Position numbers and translations under genes: made by a program. A model generated the notes under the pieces. The model was not told the origin of the DNA. It made no database searches and saw nothing but the letters and a program-made list of their open reading frames with translations. From Intrasporangium flavum (GTDB lineage: Bacteria > Actinomycetota > Actinomycetes > Actinomycetales > Dermatophilaceae), in NCBI RefSeq assembly GCF_001956915.1, contig NZ_MLJO01000021.1, forward strand, positions 1 to 64,000: 64,000 nt of DNA. The letters run 5' to 3'. Shown piece after piece: positions 44,938 to 53,523 of this stretch (position 1 is the first letter of the stretch; the number at the start of each line of letters is the position of its first letter).

Positions 44938-47517
44938 TCAGGCCAGTCCGCTGCGCACCGCGACGGCGGCCGCCTCGGCGCGGCCGTGCAGCCCCAGGCG
45001 CGCGTAGAGCGCCGCGGCGTCGTCGGTCAGCGTGGCGAGCCCGACCCCCGACGCGGCGGCGACCTCCGAGAGGGGGCGCCCCGAGCCGAGCGCGGTGAGC
45101 AGCCCCACCTCGTCCGCCGACAGGGGCACCTCGCCGCGAGCGGCCCCAGGCGTCGACGCGTCCGACCCGGCGGGGGAGGCGGGCTCCCGGGCGGCGACGG
45201 CGCTGACGTAGGCGAGCACCTCGGCGTGAGCGGCGGATTCGTCGAGCAGCGAGCCCTCGAGCGCCTGGCGGTCGAAGACGTCGGCCCCGAGCTGCTCGCG
45301 CAGGGTGGCGACCGAGCGCTGGTAGGCGGCACCCTTGCCCGGCGCGAGGCCGGCGAGCAGCACCGGGAGGACCGGGGTGGCGATGCCGTGGAAGCGGGCG
45401 GCGGAGACGAGGTCGCCCTGGGCGGCGGCCAGCCGCGAGGCGAGGAGGTAGGAATAGGCGACCGTCGTCCACACGGACAGGCGCCACACGAGCTCGAGGC
45501 GGGTCCGGGTCAGCCGCGCCGCACCCACGAGATCACCGTCGGTGAGGGCCCGGCTCGCGAGCTGGCCCAGGATGATCGAGCGTGGCGCGGCGTCACCCGC
45601 CTCGGTGGCCACGTCGAGCAGCTCCGGCAGCGTCGGCACCTCCGGGTCCGTCAGACCCGACGCGCCACGCCCGCCGAGCAGCCCGATGCCCGGCGGCAGG
45701 GTGTGCAGCAGGATGCCGGCGTCGACGACGGACTGCCGGTCCCCCGAGGCGCGACCGCGCCGCAGGGCCGAGAGCCCGAGTCGGGCCGCGCCCCCCGCGT
45801 CGCCTCCCTGGCCCAGGAGCGCGGCGCGGTGGGCCTCGAAGCGGGCGATCCACCGCTCGTGGTGCAGGTGCGTGGCCACCTCGAGGCCCTCGGCCACGCA
45901 GCGGTGGGTGAGGATCGTGTTGCGGTGCAGCGGCGCCGTGCGCGCCACGGCGTCGAGGCCGCGCAGCAGCCGCAGCCGGTCGGTGGTGTGCCGGGCGCGG
46001 TCGATGCCGGCGAGCATGTGTGGCAGGGCGTCGTCGACGCGTTCGAGGGCGTCGGCCCCCTCGAGGGCCAGCGTGCCCGACCAGATCTCGGCGTCGGCGA
46101 GCAGGCCTTCGTCGACGGGCTGGTTGGCGAGCTCGCCGAGCAGCTCGTCGAGCACGCCGCGCAGGTTGCCGCGCTCGCCGACGGTGCGGCTCAGCAGGGC
46201 GAGGTCGACGGCCAGTCGCAGGGCCGCGGCGTGGTCGGGGCCGGCGCGCAGCCACGTCAGGGCCGCGCTGAGGTCGGCCGACACCGGCTCGAGCAGCGCC
46301 AGGGCCTCGGGCTCCTGCGCGTCCGCGGCGACGAGTGCCGCCCGGCGGGCCAGCGCGGCGTGGTGCGCGCCGTGCCGGTCGAGCACGGCGCCGCCCTCGC
46401 CCGTCTGGTCGAGCAGCTCGGCGGCCAGCTCGGCCGCGACGGGGTCGAGGGCGAACCGGGCCCGGTGGGCCGGTGGGGCGCCGCCCGAGGCCACTGCGGC
46501 GGGGGCCGCCGGGGCGGCCGAGAGCGCCGCGTCGTCGCCGGTGACGTAGGAGGCGAGGTGCAGGTCGACGAGGGTGTCGAGGGCGTCGACGAGCCGTGGC
46601 AGGGGCAGGTCGGACACGGCGCACGCGGCGTCGAGGTCGAAGGGCCCCCGCAGCGTCGACGCGTCGCGCAGCAGCTCCTGGCCGTCCGGCGACAGCGTCG
46701 CGTACGACAGCTCAAGGGCGGTGCGCACGCCGCGCGGTTCGGTGCGCCGCATCGACAGCAGCGACACGCGGGAGGACCCGCCGCGCAGCAGCCCGGCGAC
46801 GCCCGGGATGCCGATGCCGCCGGCCCGCGCCGCGGCGAGCTCGAGTGCGAGGGGCAGGCCACCGACGCCGCGGCACACCTCCGCGGCGTCGCGGACGACG
46901 TCGTCGGTCGGTTCGAGGTGCGCGTCGACGAGGGCGACGCGGTCGAGCAGGAGGGCGACGGCGGGGTGCCGGCGCAGCGCGTCCGGGTCCTCGCCCGCGC
47001 GCGGCGGGTCGAAGGCGCGTACGGCGACCTGCTGGGCGCCGGGCCACGAGGCCGGGCGGCGCCCGATGATGACGACGGCGAGGCCCGGGCACGTGGCGAC
47101 GAGCCGGTCGGCGTCGTGGACGAGCTGGCGCTCGGCGAGCAGGGCGTGCGGCCCGGAGCCGTCGGGCGGGTCGACGACGAGCAGCAGTCGGCGCTCACCG
47201 ACCGCGGCCCAGAGGCGGTCGACGTCGTACGGCTCGAGCACGCCGAGGTGGCTGGCGAGGCCCCTCCGGAGACCCGGCCCCCCACGGACGGCCAGCGTCA
47301 CCGACGCGTCATAGGCGTCGCGCAGCCGCTCGGCCGCGGCCGCCACGAGCGTCGACGTGCCGACCCCGAGCGGGCCGTGGACCACGAGGCGGCGTGAGCC
47401 GTCCGGGTCGAGGGCTGCCACGAGGGCCTCGACCTCCTCGACCCGGCCGTGGATCCCGTGTCCGGGGTGCACGACGAGGTGCGCGGCATCTCGCCGCGAC
47501 CGTCCCGGCTCGCTCAT
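44938..47517 (-). CDS. Large STAND/NB-ARC-like regulator with C-terminal LuxR-type HTH, defective P-loop
   Basis: Protein of 859 residues. The nucleotide-binding region has GRVEEVEALVAAL, LVVHGPLGVGTSTLVAAA (Walker A, but Thr54 in place of the essential Lys), RLLLVVDPPD (Walker B-like) and GVGGLPLALELAAARAG (GxP motif). A winged-helix part follows, then from about 380 to 780 Ala/Leu-rich helical repeats resembling TPR. The last 60 residues (LSADEVGLLTALGSGRPLSEVAAASGVGLATLTDDAAALYARLGLHGRAEAAAVAV) look like a diverged LuxR HTH. It is probably a signal-sensing transcription regulator; target unknown. Ends beside the convergent TetR gene. Confidence 0.8.
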   Translation of the reverse strand: MSEPGRSRRDAAHLVVHPGHGIHGRVEEVEALVAALDPDGSRRLVVHGPLGVGTSTLVAAAAERLRDAYDASVTLAVRGGPGLRRGLASHLGVLEPYDVDRLWAAVGERRLLLVVDPPDGSGPHALLAERQLVHDADRLVATCPGLAVVIIGRRPASWPGAQQVAVRAFDPPRAGEDPDALRRHPAVALLLDRVALVDAHLEPTDDVVRDAAEVCRGVGGLPLALELAAARAGGIGIPGVAGLLRGGSSRVSLLSMRRTEPRGVRTALELSYATLSPDGQELLRDASTLRGPFDLDAACAVSDLPLPRLVDALDTLVDLHLASYVTGDDAALSAAPAAPAAVASGGAPPAHRARFALDPVAAELAAELLDQTGEGGAVLDRHGAHHAALARRAALVAADAQEPEALALLEPVSADLSAALTWLRAGPDHAAALRLAVDLALLSRTVGERGNLRGVLDELLGELANQPVDEGLLADAEIWSGTLALEGADALERVDDALPHMLAGIDRARHTTDRLRLLRGLDAVARTAPLHRNTILTHRCVAEGLEVATHLHHERWIARFEAHRAALLGQGGDAGGAARLGLSALRRGRASGDRQSVVDAGILLHTLPPGIGLLGGRGASGLTDPEVPTLPELLDVATEAGDAAPRSIILGQLASRALTDGDLVGAARLTRTRLELVWRLSVWTTVAYSYLLASRLAAAQGDLVSAARFHGIATPVLPVLLAGLAPGKGAAYQRSVATLREQLGADVFDRQALEGSLLDESAAHAEVLAYVSAVAAREPASPAGSDASTPGAARGEVPLSADEVGLLTALGSGRPLSEVAAASGVGLATLTDDAAALYARLGLHGRAEAAAVAVRSGLA

Positions 47518-47619
47518 CCGACCTCCGCGGACCAGCGTCGCAGACGGCGCCCCCGGGTGGGGGCGTTTCGCCGAGAGCGTGAGGTGTTCCGGGCCATGGC
47601 AGTCAGGCTCGCGCGGGCG

Positions 47620-47982
47620 TCAGGCCGGCCGGCGGGCGGCGACGTGCTCGACGCACCGCGTCGCGGTCGGCCTGGCCTCGAGCCGGGCCGCGGGGATCGG
47701 CCGGCCGCAGACCTCGCAGCGCCCGTACGTGCCCTCGGCCACCCGGGCGAGGGCGGCACCGATCTCGGCGAGGTGCTGCTCGGCCTGCTCGACGAGGGCG
47801 CCGAGCTGGGTGCGCTCGTAGGCGATGGTCGAGCCCTCCGGGTCGTGCTCGTCGTCGGGGTTGGTGCCCTCCGCGCCGTCGACGACGCGGGTGAACTCGC
47901 TGCGCAGGTCGGCGAGCCGCTGCTCGGTGGCGGCGAGGTCCTCGGCGAGCAGCTGCCGGGGCGTCGTGGTGAGCTCGTCCAC
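47620..47982 (-). CDS. DksA/TraR-type zinc-finger protein
   Basis: Protein of 120 residues from GTG 47982. A coiled-coil start (LLAEDLAATEQRLADLRSEFTRVVDGAEGTNPDDEHDPEGSTIAYERTQLGALVEQAEQHLAEIGAAL) is followed by the finger YGRCEVCGRPIPAARLEARPTATRCVEH. Spacing is Cys-x2-Cys-x17-Cys-x2-His, His replacing the last Cys. Such proteins bind RNA polymerase's secondary channel in Proteobacteria; actinobacterial members are less studied. The frame is open upstream to 48150, so the start is uncertain. Divergent from the 501-residue protein. Confidence 0.8.
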   Translation of the reverse strand: MDELTTTPRQLLAEDLAATEQRLADLRSEFTRVVDGAEGTNPDDEHDPEGSTIAYERTQLGALVEQAEQHLAEIGAALARVAEGTYGRCEVCGRPIPAARLEARPTATRCVEHVAARRPA

Positions 47983-48082
47983 CTCGCCATTGTCGGTCCC
48001 GCGTCCCCCGATCGTCCCCGATATGTCGTGACTCGTCCCGTCCCGGGCGGACACGCGCCGCGGCCACCGGCAGGATGGCCGC

Positions 48083-49588
48083 ATGAGCGACTCCGACACC
48101 CCGCGTGGTGTGGTCTTCCCGTCCGACCCGGCGACCGGCCGGCGCAGCACGACGGTCGTCGGGCGGGCCGTCGTCGCCGATGCCCTGCGGGCGCACGACC
48201 CCGTCGGCGCGGCCTCGGCCGAGCGCGAGACGAGCTGGCGCCAGGGGTACCTGCCGCACTTCCGCCGGCTGGTCGAGGCCGGCCTCGTGTCCGACGCCGC
48301 GGCCGTCGGGATCGCTCGCGACGGGCTGGCCTCGCTGCACGCGCGGATGCGCTGGGCCGGGGCCGGAGGCGACGTCCCGCTGCCCGACGCGTTCGGCGCG
48401 GGTGGCGTCGATGGTGCGGGTGGCGCGGAGCGCCCCGCGACGCCACTCGGCTCGGAGACGCTGCGCGGCGAGGGGGAGGCCGAGCGCGCCCTCTCGCTGC
48501 CCTACGGCGGCGAGCGCCTGGCCGCCGACGCCCTGCGCCGGCGGCTCGACGCGTGGGTGGAGGCCGGGACGGTCGAGCCGTCGTGCGCGGAGGCGGTCGG
48601 GCGCGTCCTCGACCACCCGGAGTGGCTCGACCTGCGCGACCACACCGTCGTCGTCCTGGGGGCCGCGGCCGAGATGGGCCCGCTGCGCTCGCTGCTGCGC
48701 TGGGGAGCCAACGTCGCAGCTGTCGACCTCCCGCGGAACGACCTGTGGGACAGGCTGATCGGCGACACGCGTCGGCTCGCCGGCACGATGACGGTGCCGG
48801 TCCGCGTCGGCGACGGCCCGCTGGCGGCCAGGGCCGGTGGCGACCTCGTGCACGACCTCGCGGCCGTCACCGAGTGGGTCGCCGGGCTCGAGGCGCCGGA
48901 GCGGCTCGTCGTCGGCAACTACGTGTACGCCGACGGCGCCACGAACGTGCGGGTGTCGACCGCTGTCGACGCACTGACCGAGCGCGTCGTCGCGGAGCGG
49001 GGGCGCGAGGCCGTCGCGCTCGCCTTCCTCGCCACCCCGACGGACGTCTTCGCGGTCCCGGCCGAGGCCGTCGAGCGGTCGGTGCGCAGCTACGCAGAGC
49101 GCCGCACCTCCAGGCTGCTCCGCGTGCCGCTGCGCACGGTCAGCGGTGGGCGGCTGCTGCGTCGCAACTACGTACCCGGCCAGGACCCCGGCATCAACGA
49201 CAGCGTCGTGCTCCAGCAGGGGCCGAACTACCTTCTGGCCAAACGGCTCCAGCGGTGGAGGGCCACGGCCCACCGCGCCGGCGGCGGGCTCGTGTCGTTC
49301 AAGGTGGCGCCGCCCACGCGCACCCGGTCCGTCGTCAAGAACCGCGCGCTCGCCGCTGCCTACGCCGGGGCGCACCGGTTCGGCATCGAGGTGTTCGAGC
49401 CCGGCACGGCCAACACCCTCATGGCGGCGCTGCTCGTGCACGACCTGCGCACCGGGTCGCCGAGCCAAGGCCACCCCTGGCAGGACGAGGCGTACGCCGC
49501 CGCGCACGGGGGCCTGTGGACCTCCGCCTACGACCCGCGCAGCGCCCTCGGCATCGCGGCGCTGCTCGGCTTCGCGTCCGCCCGCTGA
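48083..49588 (+). CDS. Unidentified 501-residue protein with a Rossmann-like segment
   Basis: I do not recognise the family. No signal peptide or membrane helix. About residue 187: HTVVVLGAAAEMGPLRSLLRWGANVAAVDLPR, like a dinucleotide-binding strand-loop-helix with a variant glycine loop. Other conserved-looking stretches are ASAERETSWRQGYLPHFRRLVEAGLV, LVVGNYVYADGATNVRVSTAVDAL, ALAFLATPTDVFAVP, NDSVVLQQGPNYLLAKRLQRWRATAH and VSFKVAPPTRTRSVVKNRALAAAYAGAHRFGIEVFEP. It may be a dehydrogenase or transferase. AGGA lies upstream of ATG 48083. Convergent with an M48 protease gene. Confidence 0.7.
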   Translation: MSDSDTPRGVVFPSDPATGRRSTTVVGRAVVADALRAHDPVGAASAERETSWRQGYLPHFRRLVEAGLVSDAAAVGIARDGLASLHARMRWAGAGGDVPLPDAFGAGGVDGAGGAERPATPLGSETLRGEGEAERALSLPYGGERLAADALRRRLDAWVEAGTVEPSCAEAVGRVLDHPEWLDLRDHTVVVLGAAAEMGPLRSLLRWGANVAAVDLPRNDLWDRLIGDTRRLAGTMTVPVRVGDGPLAARAGGDLVHDLAAVTEWVAGLEAPERLVVGNYVYADGATNVRVSTAVDALTERVVAERGREAVALAFLATPTDVFAVPAEAVERSVRSYAERRTSRLLRVPLRTVSGGRLLRRNYVPGQDPGINDSVVLQQGPNYLLAKRLQRWRATAHRAGGGLVSFKVAPPTRTRSVVKNRALAAAYAGAHRFGIEVFEPGTANTLMAALLVHDLRTGSPSQGHPWQDEAYAAAHGGLWTSAYDPRSALGIAALLGFASAR

Positions 49589-49612
49589 CCCGCGTCCGGT
49601 CGGGCGCGGGTC
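49587..49612. terminator. Two-way terminator hairpin between convergent genes
   Basis: GACCCGCG (49587-49594) and CGCGGGTC (49605-49612), perfect 8-bp stem, 10-nt loop. It overlaps both stop codons of the converging genes. Confidence 0.6.
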
Positions 49613-50915
49613 AGCCGAGGAACTCGCGGGCCCCGAGGATGGCCTTGTGCGACTCGTCGTACCAGAGCCCGAGCTCGGTGTCGATGCGTGCGAACAGCTC
49701 GGCGTCGACCGGGAGGCTGCCCGGCACGTCCGGGAGCGACTCGACGAGGGAGGCGCGCATCCCGCTCGGCGGGTGGGTCACCCAGAGGTCCACCGACCGG
49801 CGCGTCGCCTGCCGCAGGAGCTCGCGACGGTCCGCCAGCAGGGCGCTTCGGCGGTCGGCGAGCACCAGCCAGTCGGCCGGACCCCGTGTGACCACGTCGT
49901 GCACGAGGCCGTCCGTGAGCTCGCCCAGCACGTTGAGCCGGTCGAGGGCGGCCACGGTCGCGGCCGTGCCCGCGACGTCGCGGGCCACGAGGTCGGCGGC
50001 GTACTCGGCCCGGCGGTGGTCCGGCATGATGACGGCGTCGATCGCAAGCTGGATCGTCGCGAAGACGGTGTTGGCGAGCGCGAGCAGGAACCGGACGACC
50101 ATGACGCCGAGCCCGCTCTGGTCGGCCCGGTCGAGGTCGCGCCCCAGGCGTCGCCACGGGTGCCGACCGCCCGTCCACTCCACCGCGTCGGCGAAGATCC
50201 GCTGGGCCGGGCCGGTGAGGGAGTTGCGCAACGGGTCGCGGTTGACGAGGTGCCCGAGCTCGTGGGCCAGCACGGCCTGGCGCATCGCCGGTGAGAGCAT
50301 CAGCCACAGCGGCAGGCCGATGACGAGGACAGGGCGGCCGCGGACCCCAGTGCGAACGACAGCGAGGTTGAGGGTGTCGGGGGAGATGACGACGAGGTCG
50401 GGCGCCGGCGTGCCGACCTCGTCCGCGATGCGGCGCACGAGCTCGCGCAGGTTGGGCGCACCGCCCTCGCGGAGCAGGTCCCGTCTCGGGACGCGCGTGA
50501 ACCGCGGCCTGAGGAACGCACCGAGGAGCACGAGCACCACGAAGACGCCGAACCGCACCGGGATGAGCCAGTCCGTGCGCCAGACGAGGACGGCACCCAC
50601 GAAGCACGCGAGGCTCGCGAGCACGATGAGGGCGGAGATGCCGACGAGGACGAGCTCGGCGCGCGAGCGTCGTCCCGCGGCAGCGGGATCCGCGGCGAGG
50701 GTGCTGCGCAGCTCGTCGTCGAGCCGGAACGCCTTGGCGTAGCCGAAGCGCCCGAGCCAGCGGCTCCCGCGCCACGGGACGGTCGCCGGGTCGTAGTGGT
50801 CCAGGCCCCATCGGCAGCTCGGGCACCACGGCGTCTCCGACCACTCGAGCGCCACCACGGGGTTCGAGCACGCGGGACAGTTCTCACCGGTCGGCGCCGG
50901 CGCGGTCGTCGTCAC
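49611..50915 (-). CDS. M48-family metalloprotease with N-terminal zinc ribbon and two membrane helices
   Basis: Membrane protease of about 434 residues from GTG 50915. Zinc ribbon: Cys13, Cys16, Cys31 and Cys34 (CPAC ... CPSC). Two helices (LVLVGISALIVLASLACFVGAVLVW, FGVFVVLVLLGAFL). The gluzincin site is AVLAHELGHLVNRDPL, and the third ligand is the Glu in DHRRAEYAADLVARDVAG. HtpX-type proteases remove damaged membrane proteins; the ribbon plus helices arrangement is a bacterial M48 variant. The frame continues to 51128, but that part has no domain. Divergent from the NRAMP gene. Confidence 0.88.
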   Translation of the reverse strand: MTTTAPAPTGENCPACSNPVVALEWSETPWCPSCRWGLDHYDPATVPWRGSRWLGRFGYAKAFRLDDELRSTLAADPAAAGRRSRAELVLVGISALIVLASLACFVGAVLVWRTDWLIPVRFGVFVVLVLLGAFLRPRFTRVPRRDLLREGGAPNLRELVRRIADEVGTPAPDLVVISPDTLNLAVVRTGVRGRPVLVIGLPLWLMLSPAMRQAVLAHELGHLVNRDPLRNSLTGPAQRIFADAVEWTGGRHPWRRLGRDLDRADQSGLGVMVVRFLLALANTVFATIQLAIDAVIMPDHRRAEYAADLVARDVAGTAATVAALDRLNVLGELTDGLVHDVVTRGPADWLVLADRRSALLADRRELLRQATRRSVDLWVTHPPSGMRASLVESLPDVPGSLPVDAELFARIDTELGLWYDESHKAILGAREFLG

Positions 50916-51018
50916 GCGCCGCAGCGTAGATGTTCCGGGCCTGCCGCAGGGGCTTGGCGTGTCGTGTGGTGTCGGTCTCGGGGCGGGCGGGAGTTGGCGC
51001 GGCGAGGCGCGAGGCCCG

Positions 51019-52302
51019 ATGCTGTCCTTCATGAACGAGCGGGTGGCGCAGGAGCCGCGCCGGGTCGCCGACCGGGCCGCCGACCGGGGCGAGCGCAGGC
51101 TCGGCGGCACGCTGCGCGCGCCCCGCACGCTCGTGCCCGCGCTGCTCGCCGCGATCGCCTACGTCGACCCGGGCAACTTCGGCGTCAACATCACCTCCGG
51201 CGCCGAGCACGACTACGGCCTCGTCTGGGTCGTCGTCTTCGCCAGCTGCTCGGCCATGGTCATCCAATACCTCGCCGCCAAGCTCGGCATGGTCACCGGC
51301 AAGAGCCTCGCCGAGCACAGCGCCGAGCGGTTCCCCGGCGTCGGGCGGCTGCTGCTCTGGGCGCAGGCCGAGCTCGTCGTCATCATGACCGACCTCGCCG
51401 AGATCGTCGGCGGCGCCATTGCGCTGCGGCTGCTCTTCGGGATGCCGCTCATGGCCGGCGCCGTGTGCGTCACGCTCTTCAGCCTCGTCGTGCTCGCCCT
51501 CAAGGTCCGTGGTCGCAGCCACTTCGACTCGGTCGTGCTCGTGCTGCTCGTCGTCATCATCGGCTCGCTCGTGTGGCAGGTGACGGTCGCCGACGTCGAC
51601 AGCGCCGGCCTGCTGCGCTCGCTCGTCCCCGGCCCGCTCGACGGGTCGGCGGCGCTGCTCGCCGTCGGCATCGTCGGTGCCACGGTCATGCCGCACGCCC
51701 TCCACTTCCACTCGGCGGCCTCGCGAGGGCACGACGACGGCGCGCCGGCCCCCTCCCAGGCCGAGCGGCTGCGGTCCGGACGCCGCACCGTGCACAGCGT
51801 CGTCATCGCCATGACGATCGCGGGTTTCGCCAACGTCAGCCTCGTCGTCTTCGCCGCGGCCCTGCCGACGACCGCGGGCGCCAGCATCGAGACGGCCTAC
51901 GCCGCGCTCGGCGCCAGCGCCGGTGACATCGCCGCCACGATGCTGGCGGTGGCGCTGCTCGCTTCCGGCCTGGCCTCGACGCTCGTCGGGGTGCAGACCG
52001 GCGACGTCGTCATGCAGGGGTTCGGACGGCGGCCGATCTCCCCGCTGCTGCGCCGCCTCTTCGCGGTCGTGCCGGCCCTCGTCATCCTCGGGCTCGGCGT
52101 CGAGCCGACCGACGCGCTGGTCTGGAGCCAGGTCGTCCTGTCGTTCGCGCTGCCGGGCACCCTCGTGCCGCTCCTCGTCTTCACCCGCGACCGACGCCTC
52201 ATGGGCGTCCTCGCCAACCACCGCGTCACGACCGCCGCGGCCACCCTCATCACCGCCGTCATCGTCGGCCTCTGCGCGTACCTCGTCGTCAGCGGCGCCT
52301 GA
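51019..52302 (+). CDS. mntH: NRAMP family divalent metal (Mn/Fe) transporter
   Basis: Membrane transporter, about 427 residues, 11 helices. Metal-site motifs: AAIAYVDPGNFGVNITSGA (DPGN in TM1) and ATVMPHALHFHS (the Met-Pro-His of TM6, where MPHN is common). Also IMTDLAEIVGGAIALRLLFG and GLASTLVGVQTGDVVMQGF. Keeping the TM6 Met fits Mn or Fe import rather than Mg or Al. ATG 51019 has GAGG upstream; ATG 51031 is also possible. No MntR box or riboswitch could be recognised upstream. Confidence 0.92.
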   Translation: MLSFMNERVAQEPRRVADRAADRGERRLGGTLRAPRTLVPALLAAIAYVDPGNFGVNITSGAEHDYGLVWVVVFASCSAMVIQYLAAKLGMVTGKSLAEHSAERFPGVGRLLLWAQAELVVIMTDLAEIVGGAIALRLLFGMPLMAGAVCVTLFSLVVLALKVRGRSHFDSVVLVLLVVIIGSLVWQVTVADVDSAGLLRSLVPGPLDGSAALLAVGIVGATVMPHALHFHSAASRGHDDGAPAPSQAERLRSGRRTVHSVVIAMTIAGFANVSLVVFAAALPTTAGASIETAYAALGASAGDIAATMLAVALLASGLASTLVGVQTGDVVMQGFGRRPISPLLRRLFAVVPALVILGLGVEPTDALVWSQVVLSFALPGTLVPLLVFTRDRRLMGVLANHRVTTAAATLITAVIVGLCAYLVVSGA

Positions 52303-52374
52303 CGACCCGCCCGAGCGGGGCGGTGAGCGTGTGGGAGAGTGACCCCTGACCCGGCCCGACCGACGGAGGTGAGC

Positions 52375-53523
52375 ATGGCGACCCGACTCGTGCCCCCCGG
52401 CGTGCGCGAGCTGCCCGCGCTCACCGACCTGCGTCTCGAGGTGCGCGCCTTCCTCGCCGAGCAGGTGCGCGCCGGCGTCTTCGTGCCGCACGTCGACACG
52501 TGGCTGACGCGCTGGGACCGGGAGTTCACCCGCGAGCTCGGGCGCCGCGGCTGGCTCGGCATGGTCATCCCGACGGAGTACGGCGGTCAGGGCCGCACCT
52601 ACCTCGAGCGCTTCGTCGTCACCGAGGAGCTGCTCGTCGTCGGCGCCCCCGTCGCCGCGCACTGGATCGCCGAGCGGCAAATCGGGCCCTCGTTGCTGCG
52701 CTACGGCACCGAGGAGCAGAAGCGCGCCTTCCTGCCGCGGATCAGCAGCGGCCACGTCGTCTTCGGCATCGGGATGAGCGAGCCCGACTCCGGCTCGGAC
52801 CTCGCGAGCGTGCGCACCCGCGCCGAGAAGGTCGACGGCGGCTGGCGCGTCACGGGCACCAAGGTGTGGACCTCGGGTGCCCACGAGGCCGACGCGTTCT
52901 TCGCCCTGTGCCGCACCGCGCCCCTCGACCCCGAGCACCGGCACGCCGGTCTGAGCCAGGTCATCGTCGACCTGCACGACCCCGACGTCCACATCCGGCC
53001 GATCCTGTCGATGGGCGGCGACCACCACTTCAACGAGGTCCACCTCGACGGCGTCTTCATCCCCGACGACCGGGTCCTCGGCGAGGTCGGCGACGGGTGG
53101 CGGCAGGTCAGCTCCGAGCTCGCCTACGAGCGCAGCGGTCCCGAGCGCGTCCTGTCGACCTTCCAGCTGCTCGCCACCGCAGCCCAGGCGATGGGCGACG
53201 GCGGCCTGCCGACCGACGCCGGGCTCGGCCGCAACGTGGCCCGCGTCGCCGGCCTGCACCACCTCTCGTTCTCGGTGTCGACGGCCCTCGAGGCGCACGA
53301 GCCGGCCGACGTGCCGGCCGCGCTCGTCAAGCTGCTCGGCACGACGACCGAGGGCGACATCGCCGACTTCGTCGACCTCCTGACGGCCACCGGCTGGGTC
53401 GAGGACGAGGAGCTCTACACCCTCCTGCACGCCGCGATCCTCCAGCGCCCCGGCTTCACGCTCCGCGGCGGCACGAACGAGATCCTGCGCGGCGTCGTGG
53501 CCCGTGGTCTGGGGATGCGCTGA
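52375..53523 (+). CDS. Acyl-CoA dehydrogenase, subunit 1
   Basis: FAD enzyme subunit, 382 residues from ATG 52375 with CGGAGGTGA upstream. Motifs: GWLGMVIPTEYGGQGRTYLERFVVTEEL, FGIGMSEPDSGSDLASVRTRAEKVDGGWRVTGTKVWTSGAHEAD, FNEVHLDGVFIPDDRVLGEVGDGW, and C-terminal LRGGTNEILRGVVARGLGM. The usual YEG Glu is absent; Glu at about 252 (AYERSG) may be the base, as in isovaleryl-type enzymes. Pairing with the next gene fits the alpha2beta2 dehydrogenases of actinobacterial steroid or side-chain catabolism, as inference. Confidence 0.92.
   Translation: MATRLVPPGVRELPALTDLRLEVRAFLAEQVRAGVFVPHVDTWLTRWDREFTRELGRRGWLGMVIPTEYGGQGRTYLERFVVTEELLVVGAPVAAHWIAERQIGPSLLRYGTEEQKRAFLPRISSGHVVFGIGMSEPDSGSDLASVRTRAEKVDGGWRVTGTKVWTSGAHEADAFFALCRTAPLDPEHRHAGLSQVIVDLHDPDVHIRPILSMGGDHHFNEVHLDGVFIPDDRVLGEVGDGWRQVSSELAYERSGPERVLSTFQLLATAAQAMGDGGLPTDAGLGRNVARVAGLHHLSFSVSTALEAHEPADVPAALVKLLGTTTEGDIADFVDLLTATGWVEDEELYTLLHAAILQRPGFTLRGGTNEILRGVVARGLGMR

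Noticed and set aside
44938..47517. STAND protein as an Avs/NLR-type defence protein
   Set aside because: It ends in a LuxR-like DNA-binding domain rather than an effector domain, and its P-loop is defective, so a transcription regulator is more likely.
47518..47619. Possible short gene between the STAND gene and the DksA/TraR-like gene
   Set aside because: Only 102 nt, no start with a ribosome site, and codon pattern unlike the neighbours.
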